From Agrococcus sp. ProA11 (GTDB lineage: Bacteria > Actinomycetota > Actinomycetes > Actinomycetales > Microbacteriaceae), in assembly GCF_039880525.1 (NCBI RefSeq), contig NZ_CP156989.1, positions 496,001 to 560,000 of the forward strand: a stretch of 64,000 nt of DNA. The letters run 5' to 3'. Shown here piece by piece: positions 21,438-28,692 of this stretch. The notes below the pieces were generated by a model. That model had not been told where the DNA came from, ran no database searches, and was given only the letters and a program-made list of their open reading frames with translations. The position numbers and the translations under genes are program-made. The stretch's first letter is position 1, and each line of letters begins with the position of its first letter.

Positions 21438-21546
21438 CGGGCGGCGCAGGCGACTGGTCGGCTCGCCGTCCACAGGTCGCTCTGGGCGGCGCACGCGCCG
21501 GCGCATCGACCCTGCACCCTGGGGCCCAAATAGAGAGGAGGCGAGC

Positions 21547-21648
21547 ATGAGGATGCTCGAGAGACTGGTGCAGGAGGACGACGGCGCAGCGACGGCTGAG
21601 TACGTCATCGCAACGATGGCGGTTGTGGGCGAGTCGGGGCAGAATTGA
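21547..21648 (+). pseudogene. 5' part of the DUF4244 pilin-like gene, interrupted by the element
   Basis: After GAGAGGAGGCGAGC the ATG at 21547 opens a frame reading MRMLERLVQEDDGAATAEYV, then IATMAV, the processing-site region and start of the hydrophobic segment of actinobacterial DUF4244/Flp-like pilins. From 21625 the frame runs into the integrated element and stops after VGESGQN. The missing 30 codons lie at 29523-29615. Read across the two repeat copies the protein is 56 residues, the normal size for the family. As it stands no full pilin can be made. Confidence 0.9.
21618..21625 (+). other. attL core (GGCGGTTG)
   Basis: Eight bases identical to the right junction at 29516-29523, in the codons for Met-Ala-Val of the pilin-like gene. 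Serine integrases exchange strands within a 2-bp core inside such a match; the exact pair cannot be told here. Confidence 0.85.
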
Positions 21649-21651
21649 GGC

Positions 21652-23259
21652 ATGACCCCGACACCGCCAGTCCGCGCCGCCATCTACGCCCGACAGTCCG
21701 TCTCCGAGCCCGACGGCATCCAAGGGCAGATCAAGCGCTGCACGCACCTCGCGGCGGCGCGCGACTACGAGGTCGTCGAGGTCTACGAGGACGACGCGAC
21801 CAGCGGCTACCGCGAACGCGGCGCCGGCACCGCGTTCGACCGGATGCTCGAGGACGCCCGCGGGGGGCGCTTCGACGTGCTCGTCGTGCGCAAGGTCGAC
21901 CGCCTCGGGCGATCACTGGCCGCGCTCGAACGCCTCACCGCGCTGCGCGTCCACATCGTCACCGCAGACGGCGAGCTCGACCTCTCCACGACCAACGGGC
22001 GACTCATGGCGAACCTCATCACGTCCGTCGCGCGCGCCGAGAGCGAGACCAAGGCCGAACGCCGCGTCAACGCCAACACCAACCGCCGAGGCGACGGCAT
22101 CCCGACGTCGGGGCGCGTGCCCTACGGCTACAAGTGGGTGACGCGAGCCGAGCGAGACAAGCGAGCACAGCGAGGCGCCGAGAACGCGCACTACGCCTAC
22201 GACCTCGACGAGAGCCGCGCCGACGACGTGCAGCGGCTCTACGCCGACTTCCTCGCGGGCGTGCCGCTCCGCTCGGTCGCGGCCGAGTGGAACCGCGAGG
22301 GGAAGCGCACACCGCCGACCAAGGCGCAGCCAGACGGCGGGCCGATCCGCCCGACGACGCTGCGGCGCATGCTCATGTCGCCCTACTACGCCGGGCTCCT
22401 GCCGCTCGAAGCGCCGAAGCCCGGCGAGCGATACGACCAGGCCGCGATCACTCGGGAGGCGTGTCGCGAGGGGGCGTGGCCCGCGCTTGTCACTGTCGAG
22501 CAGTGGGAGACCGCCAGGGCGCGGCTCGCTCACCCGGAGCGCAAGACCTCACCCGGCCCAGAGCGGAAGTGGCTGCTCTCGGGCATCGCGGTGTGCGGCG
22601 GGCACGGCAAGCGTGACGACTCCGCGATCGAGGCGCGTGCGCTCGCGATGACCGGCAAGACCGAGGCCGCCGAGCTCGACCCGCAGGAGCGCGCCGCGGC
22701 GGCCCTGGCGCTGGCGGAGGAGCGGTGCGGCGAGCCGATCCGCGCGGGCGGCGGCGCTCGCGGCATCCACTCCTACCGGTGCCGCACGATGGCCCACTTC
22801 ATGCGGCAGGGCGAGCCGCTCGACCGCTTCGTCGAGGCGCGCGTCGTCCAGTACATCGCCGCACGTGGCGCCGACCTCCTCGTCGAGCGCGAGCGGCCCG
22901 ACGTCGACAAGCTGCGCGCCGAGCGGGAGCGGCTCGCGGCCAACGTGCGGCAGGCCGGCGACGACGAGCAGGACGGTCTCATCGACCGCGCTGAGCGAGT
23001 GCGCCTCACCAAGCGAGCGCGAGCGCGGATCGACGAGCTCGACGCCAAGCTCCGCGCGGGCCTCGACAACGGTGCACTCACCGAGGTCGTCGCGGCGGAG
23101 GACGTGGCGGCGACGTGGCGCGACCTGTCCCTCTCACGCCGCCGCGCCGTCCTCGAGGCTCTCGTCGACGTCGTGGTGCACAGCGTCGGGCAGGGCAACC
23201 GGCGCAGCATGAGCGACGCCGCGCTCGACCGCACTGTCTCGATTCACTTCCGTCGCTGA
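21652..23259 (+). CDS. Large serine recombinase (integrase)
   Basis: Site-specific integrase of the large serine family, 535 residues. The catalytic domain begins AAIYARQSVSEPDGIQGQ with nucleophile Ser16, and has VRKVDRLGRSLAALERL and the long E-helix. A recombinase domain (GRVPYGYKWV to RRMLMSPYYAGLL) follows, then a zinc-ribbon region and a coiled coil near residues 410-460 (ERERPDVDKLRAERERLAAN). The zinc region is unusual: it has CGGH and CRTMAH rather than two pairs of cysteines. The ATG is preceded by GAGG. In the integrated state it lies downstream of the tad promoter; in a circle its promoter would come from the right end of the element. Confidence 0.93.
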   Translation: MTPTPPVRAAIYARQSVSEPDGIQGQIKRCTHLAAARDYEVVEVYEDDATSGYRERGAGTAFDRMLEDARGGRFDVLVVRKVDRLGRSLAALERLTALRVHIVTADGELDLSTTNGRLMANLITSVARAESETKAERRVNANTNRRGDGIPTSGRVPYGYKWVTRAERDKRAQRGAENAHYAYDLDESRADDVQRLYADFLAGVPLRSVAAEWNREGKRTPPTKAQPDGGPIRPTTLRRMLMSPYYAGLLPLEAPKPGERYDQAAITREACREGAWPALVTVEQWETARARLAHPERKTSPGPERKWLLSGIAVCGGHGKRDDSAIEARALAMTGKTEAAELDPQERAAAALALAEERCGEPIRAGGGARGIHSYRCRTMAHFMRQGEPLDRFVEARVVQYIAARGADLLVERERPDVDKLRAERERLAANVRQAGDDEQDGLIDRAERVRLTKRARARIDELDAKLRAGLDNGALTEVVAAEDVAATWRDLSLSRRRAVLEALVDVVVHSVGQGNRRSMSDAALDRTVSIHFRR

Positions 23260-23465
23260 GGCGGGGGTACGCCCGCGGTGCGACAGCGGGCACCGTCGCG
23301 ACCAAGGCGTGCCCCGGCGCTGTCCGCGCGCTCTCGGGGAGGCGGCGGGGGCGCGAGTCTGGCGCGCCGATCTGGCCCTCCTCTCGCCGCCCGTTGCCAC
23401 CAACCGCTAGTGCTGAGCCTCGCGCGCTGCGCGCTACGTCGCCGCGGCTCGACGTCCTAACGCGT

Positions 23466-23623
23466 CCGGAGATGTAAGTAGCCCCGGCTCTGCGACGAGC
23501 TGACGCGCTAAGACCTCGGTTTGCGGCATCGTTAACCGATTTCGAGTGTCCGGGAATGTCACTAACCCCCCTACCCCAAGGAAAGGGGCTTCGACGCAAC
23601 CGCACCTTCACTTACATCACCGG
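23466..23623. repeat. Spaced inverted repeat pair
   Basis: CCGGAGATGTAAGT (23466-23479) and ACTTACATCACCGG (23610-23623) are reverse complements at 13 of 14 positions, 130 bases apart. They could be paired protein-binding sites for replication initiation or repression by looping. Confidence 0.75.
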
Positions 23624-23688
23624 ACAGCCTTAGATATCAGATAACGCCGCCGCTGCTGCTTCTTCGACGCCGTGCGCGACACGCCGAA

Positions 23689-23702
23689 CAGCATGCATGC
23701 TG
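23689..23702. promoter_or_regulatory. Palindromic operator candidate
   Basis: CAGCATGCATGCTG is a perfect 14-bp palindrome that ends 15 bases before the -10 box at 23718, covering the -35 region. A dimeric repressor bound here would block the promoter. No repressor gene is obvious in the element. Confidence 0.6.
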
Positions 23703-23717
23703 ACCGGAACGATGTTG

Positions 23718-23723
23718 TAGAAT
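23718..23723 (+). promoter_or_regulatory. -10 box of the element's main operon
   Basis: TAGAAT, a strong actinobacterial -10 sequence, preceded by GTTG. It would start transcription near 23730 and give a 5' leader of about 160-180 bases before the first gene. Confidence 0.55.
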
Positions 23724-23729
23724 CAAAGC

Positions 23730-23889
23730 GAGCCCGAGGGCTCCGGGGTCAACAGACCGGCGCTAGACGCGACCTGAGTGCAGCTTCCACTGCTGGGAGC
23801 AAATCGCCCCTCGATCGGTAGTCAATCCGACGAAGCGACAGTCCGAGCAACCGCTCGGCACGCCGAACGAGAGTCGGCGTCCCTCAGCA
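23730..23889 (+). ncRNA. Structured 5' leader of the element operon
   Basis: Successive hairpins can be drawn: GAGCCC/GGGCTC (23730-23743), CGAGC/GCTCG in the middle and CGCCGA/TCGGCG near 23862-23880. It matches no riboswitch class I recognise. It may control the downstream operon or be a small RNA in its own right. Confidence 0.35.
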
Positions 23890-24072
23890 GTGAGCAGAAA
23901 GCCCTCAGCCGTGGCACTCACCGCAATCGTCGACGCGACCGTCGACAGGACCCCTGACCCCCTCCTCCACGACCCCGACGGCGTGCACGCTGCCGCCGTC
24001 GCCGCGGCGCCCGATCCGTCGCCCGACCTTCGCGCCCGCCTCGGCGCCCTGCTGTCGGATGCAGCCCGATGA
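23890..24072 (+). CDS. Hypothetical 60-residue protein
   Basis: First gene of the element operon. The product is acidic and proline/alanine-rich (TPDPLLHDPDGVHAAAVAAA, then PDPSPDLRARLGALL) and is not recognised. The GTG at 23890 is the first start; a second GTG at 23911 has AGAAAG before it and is an equally good choice. Its stop overlaps the ATG of the next gene (ATGA), so it is at least part of a coupled series. Confidence 0.5.
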   Translation: MSRKPSAVALTAIVDATVDRTPDPLLHDPDGVHAAAVAAAPDPSPDLRARLGALLSDAAR

Positions 24073-24428
24073 GCTGCCCTGAAGCGGACGAGACCCGCGA
24101 CCGCATGAAGGCCCTGGGCCGTCTCGGTGGCCTGGCCTCGACCTCGCGGCAGAGCCCCGAGGAACGGTCTGCGCAGATGAGCCGCGCATCGAAGGCGAGG
24201 TGGGCCAAGGAAAACCTAAAGCGCGCCGCCGAGGGTCGCGAGCCGACGAAGGCATGGTCAAGCCCGATCGGCGACGAAGACCTCGCCGAGTGGCTCGAGC
24301 ACCTCGACGAGACGATGCCTGAGGCACGGTACTGGCCGACCGAGCCGCGACGTCGCCAGGCGCTGCTGCTCATGCGCCAGTCCATCGCGCAGGCGACGAT
24401 CGAGGCAATGAACCGGGGCGACCGGTGA
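24069..24428 (+). CDS. Hypothetical phage/plasmid-type protein with GRLGG segment
   Basis: A 119-residue protein. Its N-terminal half has ALGRLGGLASTSRQSPEERS and SRASKARWAKENLKRAAEG, a basic pattern common in small phage and plasmid proteins that resembles KGG-type DNA-binding repeats. The C-terminal half (DEDLAEWLEHLDETMPEARY) is acidic and helical. Function unknown; a nucleic-acid-binding accessory role is plausible. It overlaps both neighbours by four bases. Confidence 0.6.
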   Translation: MSCPEADETRDRMKALGRLGGLASTSRQSPEERSAQMSRASKARWAKENLKRAAEGREPTKAWSSPIGDEDLAEWLEHLDETMPEARYWPTEPRRRQALLLMRQSIAQATIEAMNRGDR

Positions 24429-24616
24429 GCGCCGTGCTCGACGGCCTCGTGGGCCAGAGGGCGCTCGTCACGGTGCGCGGCTTCCGCGACTCGATGGTCG
24501 GCACGATCGTCGCCGCGACCGCGGCCGTCGTGGTCTTCGACGAGGACGGCGCCGACGATCGGCTCGTCGTGCCGTGGAAGAGCATCGTCGCCGTCTCGCT
24601 GCGAGGCGTTCGATGA
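24425..24616 (+). CDS. Small beta-barrel-like hypothetical protein
   Basis: A 63-residue protein made almost wholly of alternating hydrophobic strands (ALVTVRGFRDSMVGTIVAAT, AVVVFDEDGADDRLVVPW, KSIVAVSL), the pattern of an SH3-like or Sm-like barrel. No specific family is recognised. It sits directly before the primase-polymerase gene, which it overlaps (ATGA), so an accessory replication role is possible. Confidence 0.6.
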   Translation: MSAVLDGLVGQRALVTVRGFRDSMVGTIVAATAAVVVFDEDGADDRLVVPWKSIVAVSLRGVR

Positions 24617-26697
24617 GCGGCATCTACGGCGAGCACGCGAAGGCGTATCGTAAGGCGGGCCTGTGGCCGATTCCGGTGCAGGGCAAGACGCTGCCGCCGA
24701 AGGGCTCGACGGGCCACGTCGGCACCGTGACGCCCGACAAGGTGAAGGCGTGGCGTCGTGACCGGGCCGAGGATAACGTCGCGATCCGTCACGACGGCAC
24801 GATCGCGATCGACGTGGACGCCTACGGCGACAAGCCGGGCGCGGCGTCTCTGGCGCAGCTCGAGCAGCGTGCCGGCGAGCCGCTGCCGCCGACGTTCACG
24901 AGCACCGCGCGTGGGAAGTCGACGCCGAGCCGCCAGCACGTCTACCGCCTGCCCGCGGGCGTCATGCTGGCGACGAACCCGGCCGACGGCATCGAGGTCT
25001 GCCAGCGGCATCACCGCTACTCGGTCGTCTGGCCGAGCGTCCACCCCGACACCGGCAAGCAGTACCGCTGGTTCGGCCCGGACGGCGAGCGGCTCGACGC
25101 GCCACCGCAGCTCGAGGACATCCCGTTTCTGCCCGACTCGTGGCGCGAGGTGCTCGCGTCGGGGCCGGTCAGGGTCGACCCCGACGCCGACCTCGACGAG
25201 ATTCTCGCCGCAGCGCGCGCCGGCGACCCGTCGCCCGCGGTCGAGGAGCTCGTCGAGAAGATGCACGGCCTCGAGCACGTCGGGCACAACGACTTCCTCG
25301 GGCTGTCGTATCAGGCCATCCGGCTTGCGCTCGAGGGGCATCCCGGCGTCCCCGCCGCGCTCGACGAGCTGCAGCGGCTGCACCGCGAGTACCTCATCGG
25401 CTCCAAGGGCCTGCCGGGCCGAAAGGCGAATGCCGAGATTGCGCGGATGCTTCGCACCGGGGCCGAGCGTGCGGCCGCCGAGCCGGTGGAGCAGACCTAC
25501 GGCGGCACGCCGATGGAGCTGGCACCGAAGGTCGAGGCGGTGAGCATCGAGGCCGCGCACGCGACGTTCCGTGACTGGCTCGGCCTCGGCTACGACATGG
25601 ACGCCATCGACCTCTGCCTCGCGGCCACGGCCGTGCAGCGGATGGGGAGCGGCGACCCGGTGTGGCCGATGATCGTCGCCGCAGCCTCGACGGCGAAGAC
25701 CGAGACCGTGCAGACCCTCTCGGGCGCCGGCGCGCGGATCGTCTCGGCGATCGCCAGTGAGGGCGCGCTGCTCTCCGCGACCTCCAAGGGCGAGCGGACG
25801 AGCGAGGCGACGGGCGGCCTGCTGCGGGAGATTGGCGACGGCGTGCTCGTGCTCAAGGACTTCACGACGATCCTGTCGATGCCGTCCGCGACGCGCGCGC
25901 CAATCCTCGCCGCGCTGCGCGAGATTTACGACGGCAAGTGGTCGCGCACCGTGGGAACGGACGGCGGCCGGGTGCTCGAATGGGCTGGACGCATCACCGT
26001 CGTGGGCGCGGTGACGAACGCCTACGACGACGCCCACGGCGTCATCGCGGCGATGGGCGACCGATTCGCCGTGCTCCGGGTCGACAGCACTCGCGGACGC
26101 CTCGAGGCGGGCCGGAAGGCGCTGAGCAACACCGGCTCCGAGGTTGCGATGCGCGCGGAGCTCGCCGCAGCAGCTGGCGGCGTCATCGCGGGTGCCGAGC
26201 TTGTGCCGGTCGAGCCGACCGACGAGGAGGCCGAAGCGATCCTCGCCGCCGCCGACCTCGTCACCCGCGCTCGCACGCACGTCGTGACGGACTACCGGGG
26301 CAACGTCGTCGACGCGCACTCACCGGAGTCGCCCATGCGGTTCGCGAAGCAGCTCGGCCAGGTGCTCCGGGGCGCGGTCGCGATCGGGCGCAGCCGTGAG
26401 GACGCGCTCAGGCTCGCTCTTCGCGTCGCTCGCGACTCGGTGCCGCCCATGCGGCTCGCCGTGCTCGAGGACGTCGCCGCGCATCCGGGCGCGACGACGA
26501 CGAACGTCGTCAAGCGCTTGCAGAAGCCGCGCACGACCGTCGACCGGCAACTCCAAGTGCTGCACCAGCTCGGGCTCCTCACGACGGCAGACGAGCAGCT
26601 CGGCACGCTCTGGATGTACACCCTCGCCGAAGACGTCAGCCTCGCCGCCATCCAACTCACCACCCACCGCAAGACCAACCGAAAGGCAAAGCCATGA
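24613..26697 (+). CDS. Primase-polymerase/helicase replication protein
   Basis: A 694-residue replication protein. Residues 5-190 form a bifunctional primase-polymerase (archaeo-eukaryotic primase fold): IAIDVDAYG gives the metal-binding Asp67/Asp69, SRQHVYRLP the conserved His, and YSVVWPSVHPDTG the next strand. Residues about 320-560 form an ATPase-like domain with AAASTAKTETVQTL at the Walker A position and GVLVLKDFTTILS as a possible Walker B. The Walker A is degenerate, lacking the usual GxxxxGK. Residues 610-680 look like a winged helix (VLEDVAAHPGATTTNVVKRL). ATG 24613 overlaps the previous stop. It probably initiates replication of the excised element. Confidence 0.85.
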   Translation: MSGIYGEHAKAYRKAGLWPIPVQGKTLPPKGSTGHVGTVTPDKVKAWRRDRAEDNVAIRHDGTIAIDVDAYGDKPGAASLAQLEQRAGEPLPPTFTSTARGKSTPSRQHVYRLPAGVMLATNPADGIEVCQRHHRYSVVWPSVHPDTGKQYRWFGPDGERLDAPPQLEDIPFLPDSWREVLASGPVRVDPDADLDEILAAARAGDPSPAVEELVEKMHGLEHVGHNDFLGLSYQAIRLALEGHPGVPAALDELQRLHREYLIGSKGLPGRKANAEIARMLRTGAERAAAEPVEQTYGGTPMELAPKVEAVSIEAAHATFRDWLGLGYDMDAIDLCLAATAVQRMGSGDPVWPMIVAAASTAKTETVQTLSGAGARIVSAIASEGALLSATSKGERTSEATGGLLREIGDGVLVLKDFTTILSMPSATRAPILAALREIYDGKWSRTVGTDGGRVLEWAGRITVVGAVTNAYDDAHGVIAAMGDRFAVLRVDSTRGRLEAGRKALSNTGSEVAMRAELAAAAGGVIAGAELVPVEPTDEEAEAILAAADLVTRARTHVVTDYRGNVVDAHSPESPMRFAKQLGQVLRGAVAIGRSREDALRLALRVARDSVPPMRLAVLEDVAAHPGATTTNVVKRLQKPRTTVDRQLQVLHQLGLLTTADEQLGTLWMYTLAEDVSLAAIQLTTHRKTNRKAKP

Positions 26698-27461
26698 TCG
26701 ACATCCGCAACTCCGAGTCCCGCCGGCGCATCCTGCTGCCGAACGTCGAGGCCATCCCCGTGAAGGCCATCCGCGCCGAGGTCGAGACGGCGATCGAGCG
26801 GCACGCCGCGCTCGTCGACGCACGCCGCGCCGTGCAAGCGGCCGACAACGCCCTCAGCGCCGCCAAGGCCGCAGCAGAAACCGACGCGCACGCCGCAGCG
26901 ACGTCAGGGGCCGCCGTGCCCGCCAAGGAGCTGCAGCGGGCCGTCCGTGACGCCGAGGACGATCTCGAGGCCGCGCGCCTGACGCTCCGGGCGAGGGCCG
27001 TCGCATGGGATCGCGCGCACGCTCTGGTCGCCGAGACGGTCGGCACGCATCGCGAGCGCTGGGCCGAGGCGGTGGAGCGCGACGCCGAGAAGGCGATCGC
27101 TTCCATCGCGACCGCCCGGTCGAAGCTCATGAAGGCGCAGGCGGACGCGCTCGCCGCGTTCGGCGTGCTCGGCATGCTCGACACCTACGACGAGCGCCCG
27201 AACCCCATCGCGAACGAGCCCGGCGTCGGACTGCCGCTCGATCAGGCGGTCACCGCGACGGCCGACGCGCTCGCGGCCGCGTCGAGGGTGGCGGAGGCGA
27301 TCAGCGACCGCCGCAAGGCTCGGCTCGCCGCCGCACCGGCGAAGGAAGCCGCGGCACGCGCAGCGGCAGAGGCGGAGGCCGCCGCGCTCGAGGCCGCTGA
27401 GGCCGAGGCCGCTGCCCGGATCATCGACATCGAGGTCGAGGCGGACGACGATGACGAGTGA
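26694..27461 (+). CDS. Alanine-rich coiled-coil protein
   Basis: A 255-residue protein of unknown function. After a short strand-rich start (RRILLPNVEAIPVKAIRAEV) most of it is predicted helix rich in Ala, Glu and Arg, with clear heptad-like stretches at residues 30-130 and 195-245. It ends in an acidic tail EVEADDDDE. It overlaps the primase gene (ATGA) and the next gene by eleven bases. Scaffold-like or DNA-associated roles are possible, but no homology is claimed. Confidence 0.6.
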   Translation: MIDIRNSESRRRILLPNVEAIPVKAIRAEVETAIERHAALVDARRAVQAADNALSAAKAAAETDAHAAATSGAAVPAKELQRAVRDAEDDLEAARLTLRARAVAWDRAHALVAETVGTHRERWAEAVERDAEKAIASIATARSKLMKAQADALAAFGVLGMLDTYDERPNPIANEPGVGLPLDQAVTATADALAAASRVAEAISDRRKARLAAAPAKEAAARAAAEAEAAALEAAEAEAAARIIDIEVEADDDDE

Positions 27462-27819
27462 ACTCATCACCCGCAGCGACGACGCCACCGTCGAGGCCGC
27501 GATCCGCGCCGTCGTCATGCGCCGCGAGGGGCACTCCTGGGGCGACATCGCGGCCCGCATCGGCGTCACGACGGTCGAGGCGGAGGAGCTCGGCCGCGTC
27601 GCCTACGCCCGGCTCGGCGCGCAGACCGCGGACGAGCTCCGCGTCGAGGTCGAAGACCGCATCGACGACATCATCCGCAAGGCGCACCGGGACGTCGCCC
27701 TCTCCTCGGCGCAGGGCGAGCGAACGGCGCTCTACCGCGTCATCCTCGCCGCTGAGGCGCAGCGCTCGCGGCTCCTCGGCCTCAACCTGCGAGGAGGCGA
27801 CGATGCCGCTGAAGCGTGA
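27451..27819 (+). CDS. Hypothetical helix-turn-helix-like protein
   Basis: A 122-residue protein. Residues 15-50 (AIRAVVMRREGHSWGDIAAR, then IGVTTVEAEELGRVAY) read as a helix-turn-helix of the sigma-70 region 4/terminase small-subunit type; the rest is helical. It might be the element's regulator or a small-terminase relative; neither is established. It overlaps the coiled-coil gene upstream and the next gene by about 17 bases. Confidence 0.6.
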   Translation: MTSELITRSDDATVEAAIRAVVMRREGHSWGDIAARIGVTTVEAEELGRVAYARLGAQTADELRVEVEDRIDDIIRKAHRDVALSSAQGERTALYRVILAAEAQRSRLLGLNLRGGDDAAEA

Positions 27820-28234
27820 ATCCAAGCCGAAGGAACGTGCCGCCGGCGCCGAGCCCACGCTCGAATCGGTTGCCGAGAAGCTCGCGGAGGTCGTGGACGA
27901 AGCGATGGCGACCCGCGACCTGAAACGCCTCGCCAAGGCGCGCAAGCTCAGCAAGCTCGACCGGCTCTACCTCGGCGCGCTGCGCAGACGCGCCGCGGGC
28001 GAGCTTCAGCCCCGCCCGGAAAGCGCAGCGCCACCGCTCGAGGGTGGCCGCCTGCTCGCGCTCGCCGAAATTGTCGAGGCGCGCGTCCGACTCATGACCG
28101 ACGGCGAGGCCAACCGCAAGCGCCGCCACCTCAAGGCCGCGGGCGAGCTGAGCCAGCTGGACGCGCTCTACCTCTCGGCGCTGCGCGAGCGCCGCCTCCG
28201 ATCCAAGAACCTACGCAAGGAGAACCGACCGTGA
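27803..28234 (+). CDS. Hypothetical basic protein with an internal duplication
   Basis: A 143-residue protein. Two similar units are visible: AKLSKLDRLYLGALRRR-like sequence at residues 45-65 and GELSQLDALYLSALRERRL at residues 115-133, so the protein contains a duplicated helical module. Its ends are strongly basic. AGGAGG lies six bases before the ATG at 27803, which decides this start over longer upstream frames. It overlaps the preceding gene by 17 bases and the next by four. Function unknown. Confidence 0.6.
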   Translation: MPLKRESKPKERAAGAEPTLESVAEKLAEVVDEAMATRDLKRLAKARKLSKLDRLYLGALRRRAAGELQPRPESAAPPLEGGRLLALAEIVEARVRLMTDGEANRKRRHLKAAGELSQLDALYLSALRERRLRSKNLRKENRP

Positions 28235-28413
28235 CCAAGGACAAGCAGCAGCGACTGGAGCGCCGCATCAAGCGGCTGCAGCAACGACTCACCGAGGCCG
28301 AGGGCACGACCAGCGAGCGACAGGCCGCACGCCTCGGCTACCGGCCCGCAGCGCCCGTCGAGGGCGACGCCTCGGCACGCCAGGCGGCCCGCTTCCAGGC
28401 CGACGACCAATGA
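28231..28413 (+). CDS. Small basic coiled-coil protein
   Basis: A 60-residue protein. Residues 1-28 (KQQRLERRIKRLQQRLTEAE) form a strongly basic heptad helix; the rest contains two copies of an RQAARLGYR/RQAARFQAD motif. The GTG start overlaps the previous stop (GTGA). Its small size and charge fit a DNA-binding accessory factor, and a recombination directionality factor is one possibility to test; this is inference only. Confidence 0.55.
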   Translation: MTKDKQQRLERRIKRLQQRLTEAEGTTSERQAARLGYRPAAPVEGDASARQAARFQADDQ

Positions 28414-28469
28414 ACGGCGACCCGATCGTCGACGAGCTGCGCCGCATCCTGCGTAGCCGCCGCAGATAG
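28410..28469 (+). CDS. Candidate 19-residue microprotein
   Basis: An ATG overlapping the previous stop (ATGA) opens a frame encoding MNGDPIVDELRRILRSRRR, ending just before the first hairpin. It continues the overlap pattern of the operon and codon use is similar, but such a short frame could arise by chance. Confidence 0.35.
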   Translation: MNGDPIVDELRRILRSRRR

Positions 28470-28474
28470 AGACT

Positions 28475-28508
28475 CCCGCGAGCGCTCCGTGGTGTTGCCG
28501 CTCGCGGG
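28475..28508 (+). terminator. Hairpin at the end of the element operon
   Basis: Perfect 10-bp stem CCCGCGAGCG / CGCTCGCGGG with a 14-base loop, six bases after the last plus-strand frame of the operon. A likely terminator without a T-run. Confidence 0.6.
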
Positions 28509-28514
28509 CCAGAG

Positions 28515-28552
28515 GGAATGCCGCCGACGTCGTGGGGACTCGGCGGCATTCC
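28515..28552 (+). repeat. Second perfect hairpin before the zinc-ribbon gene
   Basis: Perfect 13-bp stem GGAATGCCGCCGA / TCGGCGGCATTCC with a 12-base loop. It ends 14 bases before the ATG at 28567, so in RNA it could shield the translation start, or in DNA it could be a protein-binding site. Confidence 0.65.
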
Positions 28553-28566
28553 TGCATCATGGAGCG

Positions 28567-28692
28567 ATGGACGACGATCCCCTCTGGAGCATCGGAACGC
28601 CCAACTGCCCGCGGTGCCTCGTGCCGATGGAGATGCAGCCCGGCGGCCGTGGCGTCTGGCGCTGCCCAGAGTGCGGCCTCGCGAAGCTCTAG
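28567..28692 (+). CDS. Small zinc-ribbon protein
   Basis: A 41-residue protein beginning MDDDPLWSIGTPNCPRCLVP and ending VWRCPECGLAKL. The two CPxC pairs 22 residues apart form a zinc ribbon. GGAG lies six bases before the ATG. A longer frame from 28489 would run through both hairpins and is unlikely. The stop codon lies inside CTAG, which also gives the stop of the converging DUF2335 gene. Function unknown; small zinc ribbons often bind nucleic acid or partner proteins. Confidence 0.65.
   Translation: MDDDPLWSIGTPNCPRCLVPMEMQPGGRGVWRCPECGLAKL

Larger units (their letters stand above)
23260..23889 (+). other. Element regulatory region without a convincing protein gene
   Basis: This 630-bp gap has less biased base composition than its surroundings and no frame with good codon use on either strand. 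It holds a spaced inverted repeat (23466-23479 and 23610-23623), a CCCC/GGGG hairpin near 23575, the AT-rich stretch TTAGATATCAGATAACG, a perfect 14-bp palindrome (23689-23702), a -10 box (23718-23723) and a structured leader of about 165 bases. It probably combines an early promoter with its operator and possibly the replication origin used by the primase-helicase. Confidence 0.6.

Noticed and set aside
24370-26319. A 649-codon minus-strand open frame opposite the primase gene
   Set aside because: Its composition is typical of an antisense shadow and no motif is seen; the plus strand has the intact primase-polymerase motifs.
28489-28692. Longer version of the zinc-ribbon gene starting at 28489
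   Set aside because: It would translate through two perfect hairpins and adds an Arg-rich stretch without conservation; ATG 28567 has a proper ribosome binding site.
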